From CAYOSF01 sp964406605 (GTDB lineage: Bacteria > Chloroflexota > Dehalococcoidia > DSTF01 > RBG-16-68-14): a stretch of DNA of 64,000 nt. Shown piece after piece: positions 41,806 to 48,740 of this stretch. A program made the position numbers and the translations under genes. The notes under the pieces were generated by a model that saw nothing but the letters and a program-made list of their open reading frames with translations, was not told the DNA's origin and searched no databases. Each line of letters begins with the position of its first letter. The first letter of the stretch is position 1. The DNA lies in NCBI GenBank assembly GCA_964406605.1, contig CAYOSF010000002.1:186001-250000 (forward strand), given 5' to 3'.

Positions 41806-43209
41806 ATGATCCGGAAGCCCGCCCGGCAGCCCCGCATCGTCCCGGCGACGCCTCGCGACATGCCGTTCATCCGCGACACGGTCGCCCGCATGCGGCTTGA
41901 CGGCGAGCGGCTGCAGGCCGACCAGTTCATCACGCTCCGTCGCGAAGCGCGGATCATCGGCTTCGGCCGCATCAAGGCCTACCGCCGCACGTTCGAGCTG
42001 GGGAGCGTTGCCGTCGTCGAGGAGGAACGCGGGCGCGGCTGGGGCGAGCTGATCGTGCGAGAGCTGATCCGCCGGTTCCCGCAGGATGAAGTCTACATAA
42101 CGACGGACCTCCCGGCCTACTTCGAGCGGCTCGGCTTCCTCCGCACGGAGTTCCTGCCACCCGAAATCGAGGCCAAGATCGGGCGCGTGTGCGACACGCT
42201 CAGATCGGGCGTCGTCGGGATGGTGTACGACCGGCACATCGAGCGGCTGCCCACGCTGGCCGACGTCTACCGGGCGAGACGCGTCATCGAGCAGTATCTG
42301 CCGCGCACGCCGCTCCTCCGCAACCGCAACCTGTCGCGTCTCCTGGCCTGCGATGCCTACCTGAAGCTGGAGAACCTCCAGCCTATCGGCGCCTTCAAGG
42401 TCCGGGGCGGCGTCTACCTGGCGAGCATGATGAGCCGCCGGGAGCGCTCGCGAGGCATCGTCGGCGCCTCCACGGGGAACCACGGGCAGTCCCTCGCCTA
42501 CGGCGCCAACCTCTTCGGGATGCGATGCGTCATCGCCATGCCGCGCCGGGCCAACCGGCTGAAGGTGGAGTCGATACGCAGCCTGGACGCCCAGGTAGCG
42601 TTCCACGGCGATTACTTCGAGCAGGCCTTCCTGTGGGCGGAGGGCTTCGCGCGCCGGCACGGCATGCGCTTCGTCCACCACACCAACGCGCTGGAGCTCG
42701 TGGCCGGCGTGGGCACCGTCAGCCTGGAGATCATGGAGGATCTGCCGGACGTCGATGTCATCCTCGTGCCCATCGGCGGCGGCAGCGGTGCGTTGGGCCA
42801 CATCCTGGTCGCCAAGGCGCTCAAGCCCGATGTCGAAGTGATCGGCGTCCAGGCGCAGAGCGCACCGGCCGTCTACCGGTCGTGGAAGCAACGCAAGCTG
42901 CAGGCCGCGCCCATTGGGACGGCCGCCGAAGGTCTCGCTACCGGTGGGGCCTACTTCACGCCGGTTCGCACGATGATTGACCATCTGGACGACATGGTGC
43001 TGGTGAGCGAGCAGGAGATGAGCCGCGCCGTCGTCCTGCTGCTCGAAGCGGCGCACCAGGTAACGGAGGAGGCCGGCGCGGCCGCGACCGCCGCCGCTCT
43101 CAAGCTGCGCGGCCGGCTCAAGGGCCGGAGGGTAGCCATCATCGTCAGCGGCGGCAACATGACGGTCGAGGGCCTCCGGCGCGTTCTACACGCACCGGCT
43201 CCACTCTGA
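41806..43209 (+). CDS. fusion of a GNAT acetyltransferase and a PLP-dependent threonine dehydratase-like enzyme
   Basis: 467 residues. Residues about 8-135 form a GNAT domain (IVPATPRDMPFIRDTVARMR, REARIIGFGRIKAYRRT, acetyl-CoA loop EEERGRGWGELIVRELIRRF, FERLGFLRTE). Residues about 150-465 form a fold-type II PLP enzyme: YLKLENLQPIGAFKVRGGVY holds the Schiff-base Lys, GIVGASTGNHGQSLAYGANL the Asn-Gly-His loop, VPIGGGSG the phosphate loop and IIVSGGNM the C-terminal motif. This is the threonine dehydratase/serine racemase architecture without a C-terminal ACT regulatory domain. The acetyltransferase may regulate the enzyme or modify its product. Single gene. Confidence 0.92.
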   Translation: MIRKPARQPRIVPATPRDMPFIRDTVARMRLDGERLQADQFITLRREARIIGFGRIKAYRRTFELGSVAVVEEERGRGWGELIVRELIRRFPQDEVYITTDLPAYFERLGFLRTEFLPPEIEAKIGRVCDTLRSGVVGMVYDRHIERLPTLADVYRARRVIEQYLPRTPLLRNRNLSRLLACDAYLKLENLQPIGAFKVRGGVYLASMMSRRERSRGIVGASTGNHGQSLAYGANLFGMRCVIAMPRRANRLKVESIRSLDAQVAFHGDYFEQAFLWAEGFARRHGMRFVHHTNALELVAGVGTVSLEIMEDLPDVDVILVPIGGGSGALGHILVAKALKPDVEVIGVQAQSAPAVYRSWKQRKLQAAPIGTAAEGLATGGAYFTPVRTMIDHLDDMVLVSEQEMSRAVVLLLEAAHQVTEEAGAAATAAALKLRGRLKGRRVAIIVSGGNMTVEGLRRVLHAPAPL

Positions 43210-43233
43210 ACGCCCGTTCGGCGTGGCCAGCAG

Positions 43234-44847
43234 TCACGGCCGCGCCCGGACCGGCAGCGGCAGCCTGTCGAGCAACGTCTCCGCTTCTTCCATGCGCAGC
43301 CCCCGCGCCGTCCACAGGAACACGCAGACGCCGATCAACCCGCCTCCGGCCGTGGCCAGGAACGAGTCGACCAGCCGGTTCGTGTCGAGATGTCCCGAGA
43401 GGTGAAGCAGGACAAGATAGAGCCCCACCACCTCGGCCATCAGGATCGCGGACAGCACCGTGCGCCCAACCGAGCCGGCGATCGACCACACGTCCAGCCC
43501 CTCCATCCGCCGGCGCAGCGCCCAGAACAGCAGGCTCGCCTCCAGTATCGTCGCCAGCGACACCGCCAGCGCCAGTCCCTGCAGCTCGAACGGCTTGACG
43601 AAGGCCGCGCTCAAGATCAGGTTCGCCACCAGTGAGACGACCGCGAACATCACCGGCGTGCGTGTGTCGCTCAGAGAGTAGAAGCCGCGGCTCAGGATCT
43701 CGATCGCGGCGTGGGCGAACAGCCCGACGGCGTAGAAGAGCAGCGCGGCCTGCGTGATGTCGGTGGAGGCTTCGGTGAATTCGCCGTGCTGCAGGATGAA
43801 CGCCACCAGCGGTTCCGAGAGCACCATCAGGCCTATGGCGGACGGAATAGTGAGGAACAGGATCAGGCGCAGGCTGCGCTCCAGCGTGCGGCGCAGCTCC
43901 GCGCGGTCGGCCGCGGCCTGCTCGGCCATCGTGGGAAACACCGCCGTCGATATCGCCATGCCGAAGAGCCCCAGCGGCATCATCATGATCAGCCAGGCGT
44001 AGTTCACCGCCGAGATCGCCTCGTCGCTCACCGTGGAGGCGAAGAAGATCGTCACGATGAGATTGAGCTGGAACGCCGCGAGCCCAAGCACCCGGGGGGC
44101 CATCAGCCGGCCCACCTCTCGCACCGCCGGGTCCCGCCAGTCGGCCTCGGGCCGGTAGCGCATCCCCACGGCCAGCAGCGCCGGTATCTGCACTACCAGG
44201 TGGAGGGCCGCTCCTATCACCACCGCCGCCGCCAGCGCGTGCACGTCGTCGAACGCGAGCGCGCCCACGATGATGGCCAGGTTATAGACGACGGGCGCGA
44301 TGGCCGGGAACAGGAAGTGATGGCGCGCGTTGAGGATGCCCATGAACATCCCGCTCACGGAGAACAGGACCGGCGAAAGCATCATGATGCGAGTCAGGTT
44401 CACCGCCAGGTCCCGCAGCTCGTCCTGCCGCCCGGTGCCCTCGCCCAGGCCGGGCGCCATGGCGGGCACCAGCACCGGCGCCAGCAGAAAGCCCAGCACG
44501 GCGAACACGATCGTCGCCATCGCCACCAGGTTCAGCACCGACCGGGCCAGCCGCCAGGCCGCCTCCTCGCTCACCTGGGTGAACACCCGGGCGAACGTCG
44601 GGATGAAGGCGCTCCCCAGCGTCGCCCCGGCCAGGAGCTGGAAGACCAGGTCCGGCAGGCGAAAGGCCACCCAGTATGCGCCCAGCTCCGGGCTGGTGTC
44701 GAACGTCGCCCCGATGGCGACGGTGCGCAGCAGGCCCAGCGCGCGGCTCGCCAGGAAGCCCGCCGCGACGATGACCGTTGCCGACGCCAGGCTGGGCCGC
44801 GTCAGTCTCGAGAGGACGTCCTCCCGGGCGCCAGTCGCTTCTTCCAC
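43234..44847 (-). CDS. murJ: lipid II flippase MurJ (MviN family)
   Basis: About 537 residues with some 14 transmembrane helices of the MOP superfamily. ASRALGLLRTVAIGATFDTS and LGSAFIPTFARVFT (with the conserved Arg and the ALSAAFVP-like block) and GISTAVFP-like FGMAISTAVFPTMAEQAA are characteristic. It moves undecaprenyl-linked peptidoglycan precursors across the membrane. The start is uncertain: GTG 44847 follows a -10-like CATACT by seven bases; TTG 44892 would add 15 residues. Convergent with the fusion gene by 24 bases. Confidence 0.93.
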   Translation of the reverse strand: MEEATGAREDVLSRLTRPSLASATVIVAAGFLASRALGLLRTVAIGATFDTSPELGAYWVAFRLPDLVFQLLAGATLGSAFIPTFARVFTQVSEEAAWRLARSVLNLVAMATIVFAVLGFLLAPVLVPAMAPGLGEGTGRQDELRDLAVNLTRIMMLSPVLFSVSGMFMGILNARHHFLFPAIAPVVYNLAIIVGALAFDDVHALAAAVVIGAALHLVVQIPALLAVGMRYRPEADWRDPAVREVGRLMAPRVLGLAAFQLNLIVTIFFASTVSDEAISAVNYAWLIMMMPLGLFGMAISTAVFPTMAEQAAADRAELRRTLERSLRLILFLTIPSAIGLMVLSEPLVAFILQHGEFTEASTDITQAALLFYAVGLFAHAAIEILSRGFYSLSDTRTPVMFAVVSLVANLILSAAFVKPFELQGLALAVSLATILEASLLFWALRRRMEGLDVWSIAGSVGRTVLSAILMAEVVGLYLVLLHLSGHLDTNRLVDSFLATAGGGLIGVCVFLWTARGLRMEEAETLLDRLPLPVRARP

Positions 44848-44915
44848 GGTGGCTAGTATGCCGGATGACGCCCACCCGCGCACGCGTTCCAATGAGGTAC
44901 CGAGAACGGGGGAGT

Positions 44916-44939
44916 CCAGAAGGGGCCGGCCCCCTCTGG
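44916..44939. repeat. 24-bp GC-rich palindrome
   Basis: CCAGAAGGGGCC followed by GGCCCCCTCTGG, one mismatch in 12 pairs, next to a second imperfect inverted repeat up to 44985 (GGGGG...GAGCGAAGCCGAAGGGG...CCCCC). It resembles the dispersed palindromic elements at 47369, 60015 and 62728. Confidence 0.45.
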
Positions 44940-45061
44940 TGGGGGCCTGGGGCCCGCCCTGAGCGAAGCCGAAGGGGCGTCCCCCAGACTACACAATAAT
45001 CATTAGGGCGGGTGGGTGGGCAGCAACAGCCCGGCTTGTCTGACGGCCTTTCCGAAGCGGG

Positions 45062-45091
45062 TTGACGCCTTCGGAAAGCCGTTGCTATACT
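45062..45091 (+). promoter_or_regulatory. promoter of the tRNA-Trp/Leu/Cys cluster
   Basis: TTGACG (45062-45067), 18 bases, TATACT (45086-45091); transcription would start about 45098, four bases before tRNA-Trp. The -35 sits in the loop of an inverted repeat (45043-45057 with 45069-45082). Confidence 0.65.
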
Positions 45092-45101
45092 CCGGGGACG
45101 A

Positions 45102-45177
<76 letters not shown>

Positions 45178-45188
45178 GCGAGCGTTCA

Positions 45189-45273
45189 GCCGAGGTGGTG
45201 GAATAGGCAGACACGCGGTCTTGAGGGGGCCGTGCCTTCGGGCGTAGGGGTTCAAATCCCCTCCTCGGCACCA
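45189..45273 (+). tRNA. tRNA-Leu (anticodon GAG)
   Basis: 85-base class II tRNA with a long variable arm (GTGCCTTCGGGCG region). Acceptor GCCGAGG/CCTCGGC, anticodon stem CGGTC/GGCCG around TTGAGGG, T arm GGGTTCAAATCCC, encoded CCA. Closely similar to the E. coli tRNA-Leu(GAG) body. Confidence 0.96.
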
Positions 45274-45282
45274 GCAAAGTCA

Positions 45283-45310
45283 ACAAGGGCGGCAGCACCA
45301 CCGCCCTTGT
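45283..45310 (+). terminator. hairpin between tRNA-Leu and tRNA-Cys
   Basis: Perfect 10-bp stem ACAAGGGCGG/CCGCCCTTGT with an 8-base loop. It lacks a T tail, so it may be a processing spacer or partial attenuator rather than a full terminator. Confidence 0.4.
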
Positions 45311-45324
45311 CGCCGCCCGTCTGA

Positions 45325-45399
45325 GGCGACGTAGCCAAGTGGTTAAGGCAGGGGTCTGCAAAACCCCGATCACCGGTTCGAATCCGGTCGTCGCCTCCA
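45325..45399 (+). tRNA. tRNA-Cys (anticodon GCA)
   Basis: 75 bases. Acceptor GGCGACG/CGTCGCC, anticodon stem GGGGT/ACCCC around CTGCAAA, T arm CCGGTTCGAATCCGG, discriminator T and encoded CCA (45397-45399). Confidence 0.97.
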
Positions 45400-45411
45400 G
45401 GAAATCAGATA

Positions 45412-45441
45412 CGAAACCGGCCCTTCCGGGGGTCGGTTTCG
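45412..45441 (+). terminator. terminator-like hairpin after the tRNA cluster
   Basis: CGAAACCGGCCC, loop TTCC, GGGGGTCGGTTTCG: an 11-12-bp stem with one bulge starting 13 bases after tRNA-Cys. The tail (TCCATCACC) is only weakly T-rich. Confidence 0.55.
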
Positions 45442-45619
45442 TCCATCACCGGCCCGGTTTGCTAGCAGATTCCTGACAAGAGCGCTCGCCAGGGCAGCGG
45501 GCGGCGCAACAGGGAACCGTCTGCAGCGCCTGCCCGCACTCGGCTAGCGCGCTGTCAGGATGGCTGTCAAATGGGCAAGCGTTGCTCCGTGCCCAGCAAG
45601 GCGCACGGTGTTGGCTTCC

Positions 45620-46138
45620 CTAACTCGGAATGTGCACGATTCTCATTTCGGCTTCCGGCCAGTTAAGCTTGTCCATCCGAAGTGTCATCTCTCGGGGCAG
45701 CTCCGTCATCCTTTCCGCCAGTTCCGCCAACCTCTCCGACGTCAAGGCACCGTCAAAACAGAACTCCCTCAGTTCGTCCATTGCGTTCATGTACTCCTCG
45801 GCCATGCCTCGGAGGGCGGAATCCTCTATCCTCCAGAGCTGTAGGAGCGGGAATTCCCTGGGCAACCGCAGCCCTTCGCGCAGCGCGTTCATGGAGCTAG
45901 GGTGTTCGTTCTGCTTGAGACGTGCCTCGACCTTCCACGCCACGCCCGCTACGCGACCCCCTTGATCTATCAGGGCATACAGCATACGCCTAAGGTTCTG
46001 TTCTACATTCCTGCGGTTGGCCCTGTCGGCAAAGGCGATACCTAGCAAGTGACTCGACAGAGGCTGGAGTACGGCGCCAGCAAGACCTCCTCCGAAAGCC
46101 GCTACGACAATGACCCATGTGTCCGTTCCGCTCTCCAT
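45620..46138 (-). CDS. hypothetical protein with N-terminal membrane helix
   Basis: 172 residues: one hydrophobic helix (WVIVVAAFGGGLAGAVLQPL, residues about 8-27) and then a soluble, mostly helical, charged region (NRRNVEQNLRRMLYALIDQG, AEEYMNAMDELREFCFDGAL). This is the layout of the many short membrane-anchored bacterial proteins with a cytoplasmic helical domain. No family is recognised. Codon use is less GC-rich than in neighbours, which may mark recent acquisition. Followed on the same strand by no close partner. Confidence 0.7.
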   Translation of the reverse strand: MESGTDTWVIVVAAFGGGLAGAVLQPLSSHLLGIAFADRANRRNVEQNLRRMLYALIDQGGRVAGVAWKVEARLKQNEHPSSMNALREGLRLPREFPLLQLWRIEDSALRGMAEEYMNAMDELREFCFDGALTSERLAELAERMTELPREMTLRMDKLNWPEAEMRIVHIPS

Positions 46139-46237
46139 GGCGCCAATCTCCTAGTCTAGCACTATGGCCTACAGCGCCCGCCTACTCTCGTCCCTCGCCA
46201 ACTCCCCCCCGGCACGCGGCTAGCGAGGTGGGCTCGG

Positions 46238-46636
46238 TCACTTCTTGCATTCGACCGCCAGACGAACTTGCGTGACCAATTCGGTCGCGCCTTTTTCTCC
46301 CGGTCTCAAAGGTCTGCCGCCCGGAATTGGCTCTTCCGATTGCGTCACTAGCGGCGAACCGTTGGTTGGTGCAGGAATGGGCTTCGGATACTGACGCAGG
46401 ACGTAGGAGCAACTAGGCAGTTCGTCAACGTACCTACTGGCAATCCGCACAGCGTCCGATTCGTCGAGGTAATACCATGCAGTCTCGACCTCTTCGGTCA
46501 GCTCATCGGCAAGCGTTCGCTCGCCATCGTCGCCCGCGTACCAATGCAGCACCGTCCTGTCGAGCGCCATGAAGCCGCCCACTATGACGAGGGCCACGAG
46601 TGCTCCAGCGAGTGCGGCTACCAGTGTTCGTCTCAT
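46238..46636 (-). CDS. hypothetical single-pass membrane protein
   Basis: 132 residues from MRRTLVAALAGALVALVIVG, one N-terminal membrane anchor, then an outward-facing domain of about 100 residues with two Cys (LPSCSYVLR and LAVECKK) and Pro-rich stretches (YPKPIPAPTNGSPL). The frame extends upstream to 46744 but without plausible content. No family is recognised. As with the gene at 45620, its base composition is slightly lower in GC than the surroundings. Confidence 0.65.
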   Translation of the reverse strand: MRRTLVAALAGALVALVIVGGFMALDRTVLHWYAGDDGERTLADELTEEVETAWYYLDESDAVRIASRYVDELPSCSYVLRQYPKPIPAPTNGSPLVTQSEEPIPGGRPLRPGEKGATELVTQVRLAVECKK

Positions 46637-46754
46637 TGTCGCCAACTCCCACCGTTGATGGCACGATTGTACCACGCACATCTGCGGGCGACCCGCTCGT
46701 GCGCAAGAGGACCAGCGTGGCAGGCCAAGGAGTGTCGCCTCCATCGCCTAAACG

Positions 46755-46785
46755 AGAGACCCCAGGCTCATGGCCTGGGGCCTCT
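46755..46785 (-). terminator. terminator of the GYD-domain gene
   Basis: 8-bp perfect core CCCCAGGC/GCCTGGGG with a 5-base loop, extended by four more pairs past one mismatch. Read on the minus strand it is followed by TCTCTCGTTTAG. It lies about 50 bases after the stop codon of the GYD gene. Confidence 0.6.
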
Positions 46786-46832
46786 GTCCTTCTTGCTCGC
46801 GGGTGATCGCGTCCCGCCCGCGTCGAGTCTCG

Positions 46833-47177
46833 CTACCGCCGGCGCGCCGGCTTCTTCGCCTTGCTGGCCCCGCGTGCGGGGGCCTTCCGCGGCGCCCTGA
46901 GGGCCTTCTTCATCTCGTCCTCGGTGAACGCGTGCAGCGTCTCACTGGCGACGTTGCCCGCCTGCGCGATGTTGAACAGCCCTCCCACCATCGCCCCTTC
47001 GCTCGGCGCCTCCACCACCGACACCAGGTCGTACTGGCCCTGGGTCCACCACATGCCGATCACCTTGAAGCCGAGCTTCTCGTTCTGCGCGCGCGTCTGC
47101 GCCGCCCGCTTGACAGTGTCCTTGACGTGTTTGCGTCCCTGCTCCGTGAATCGATAGAGAACGATGTACGTGGGCAT
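46833..47177 (-). CDS. GYD-domain protein
   Basis: 114 residues. MPTYIVLYRFTEQGRKHVKD then GFKVIGMWWTQGQYDLVSVV and EAPSEGAMVGGLFNIAQAGN give the alpha-beta dimeric barrel of the GYD family (pfam GYD, named for the Gly-Tyr-Asp here seen as GQYD). The C-terminal ~25 residues are Lys/Arg/Ala-rich, suggesting nucleic-acid or acidic-partner contact. GAGAGGAGG precedes the ATG. The biochemical function of the family is not established. Confidence 0.9.
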   Translation of the reverse strand: MPTYIVLYRFTEQGRKHVKDTVKRAAQTRAQNEKLGFKVIGMWWTQGQYDLVSVVEAPSEGAMVGGLFNIAQAGNVASETLHAFTEDEMKKALRAPRKAPARGASKAKKPARRR

Positions 47178-47368
47178 ACCGGCCTCCTCTCTCAGCCACT
47201 TCCGGCTTCACGGCGTCACCGCCGCTTCTAATGTTGAGAATGCTACTGGTGCGACCCGTTCCCTGTCAATGGGTCGAGCAGCTTGCGTTTAGACCGGCGT
47301 CCCGATCGGAGCCGCTAGTGTCCCTAAGACTTGATGATGAGGGATTGCGGGCCGCCGCGATCGCCATG

Positions 47369-47410
47369 CTGAGCCTGTCGAAGCATCCTGCGACCCTTCG
47401 GCAAGCTCAG
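47369..47410. repeat. inverted pair of dispersed palindromic repeat (CTGAGC...TCGAAG type)
   Basis: CTGAGCCTGTCGAAG faces CTTCGGCAAGCTCAG 12 bases away; only two positions differ and both are G-U-compatible. The same word occurs at 60018 and 62731. It lies in the 268-base gap between the aminotransferase and GYD genes. Confidence 0.6.
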
Positions 47411-47445
47411 GGCGCCGAGCGTGCGCGTATTAGGCTGGAAGGGCG

Positions 47446-48693
47446 CTAGTCGTCGTCCTCCATCATCAGCCGCCGGTACTCTTCGGCGCTTATGGCGTCC
47501 GGTGGCAGTCCGCGCGACGCGAGCTGCTCGACGGCCTCCAGCGCCGCGTCCACGTCCGCCTCGTTGTTGAAGGGCGCCAGCGACAGCCGCACCCGCTGGT
47601 CGTTGACCACCCGCCCCACCACCCGCTTGAGCTGCCAGAGGGCCGCGCACGTTTCGTTCGGATCTTGCTCCCGGACGGTGAAGGTGACCAGCCCGGAGCG
47701 GAGCGGCCCATCCAGAGGGCTCTCGATTGCCACGCCTGCGATCCGTGCCAGTCCCTCGACCAGCCGCCCGGCCAGCCCGAGAATACGCGGCTCCACGGCA
47801 GGCAGGCCCGTCTCCCGTAGCAGCTTGACTGCTTCCACCACGCCCGCCAGCAGCGGCCCGCTGTGGGTGCTCGACTCGAGCTTCCGCATCGAGCCCAGCC
47901 GCGGCTTGTAGTTGCCCTCGTAGTCGAATAGCTCCGCCGCGCCGTGGGCGACGGCGACCGGCTGCACCCGCTCGACCAGCTCCGGCCGGACGTACAGCGC
48001 CCCCACGCCGTCCGGGCCCAGCACGAACTTGTGGGCGGGGAAGGCGTAGAAGTCCGCGTCGAGCGCCCGCACGTCGACGACCATCTGGCCCACCGATTGC
48101 GCCGCGTCGATCAGCACGTGCGCGCCGGCCTCATGCGCCGCCCGCACGATACGCTCCATGGGCAGACGGGTGCCGCGGTTGTAGGAGACGTGACTGACCA
48201 CGACCAGCCTGGTGCGCGACGTGATCGCTTCCTCGAACAGCCCCGCCAGCTCTTCCGCCGGCTCCCGGGCCGACGATTGCAGCACCGTCACGGTGACTCC
48301 CGTCTGGCGTCGCAGCTCATAGCACGGCACCATGCCCGAGGAATGCTCCAGGTTGCAGGTCAGGATCTCGTCCTCGGGCCCCAGGTCCAGGCCGCGGAGG
48401 GCGATGTTCACCCCCTCCGTCGTCGTGTTGAGGAGCGCGATCTGTTCCGCCTCTACACCGATCAGCCGCGCCAGCGCCGAGCGCGCCTCCCGCACGATCA
48501 GCGCTTTCTCGTGCCGGATCTCCAGCGTGGTCGGGCCGTCGTACGCCTCGCGCTCCGCCCGGCTGCGGATCGCCTCAACAACGTGCCTCGAAGAGGGGCC
48601 GGACCAGCCGGTGTTCATGTACACCAGCCGCTCCGTCACGGGAAACAGGGAGCGAAACGCCTCCCAGTCCGGCGTCTCAGTCGTGTTGGTCAC
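47446..48693 (-). CDS. class V aminotransferase (cysteine desulfurase/isopenicillin N epimerase-like)
   Basis: 415 residues from a GTG (VTNTTETPDWEAFRSLFP). Fold-type I PLP enzyme: LVYMNTGWSGPSS, IALLNTTTEGVNIALRGLDL, HVLIDAAQSVGQMVVDVRAL with the PLP-contacting Asp, and FPAHKFVLGPDGVGALYVRP with the Schiff-base Lys at about residue 220. No Cys-containing active-site loop of the SufS type is evident, so desulfurase activity is doubtful; an epimerase, kynureninase-like or aminotransferase role is open. It follows the GH3 gene by 47 bases and is probably co-transcribed. The frame continues upstream over the GH3 gene, but that part is Arg/Gly-rich and not coding. Confidence 0.92.
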   Translation of the reverse strand: MTNTTETPDWEAFRSLFPVTERLVYMNTGWSGPSSRHVVEAIRSRAEREAYDGPTTLEIRHEKALIVREARSALARLIGVEAEQIALLNTTTEGVNIALRGLDLGPEDEILTCNLEHSSGMVPCYELRRQTGVTVTVLQSSAREPAEELAGLFEEAITSRTRLVVVSHVSYNRGTRLPMERIVRAAHEAGAHVLIDAAQSVGQMVVDVRALDADFYAFPAHKFVLGPDGVGALYVRPELVERVQPVAVAHGAAELFDYEGNYKPRLGSMRKLESSTHSGPLLAGVVEAVKLLRETGLPAVEPRILGLAGRLVEGLARIAGVAIESPLDGPLRSGLVTFTVREQDPNETCAALWQLKRVVGRVVNDQRVRLSLAPFNNEADVDAALEAVEQLASRGLPPDAISAEEYRRLMMEDDD

Positions 48694-48740
48694 GAGGCGA
48701 TGATGGCAGAGGCGCTGCTTGCGGGCAAAGCGGCGGCGTC

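Noticed and set aside
45189..45273. tRNA-Ser reading of the class II tRNA
   Set aside because: Correct placement of the anticodon stem (CGGTC/GGCCG) gives loop TTGAGGG and anticodon GAG, so Leu.
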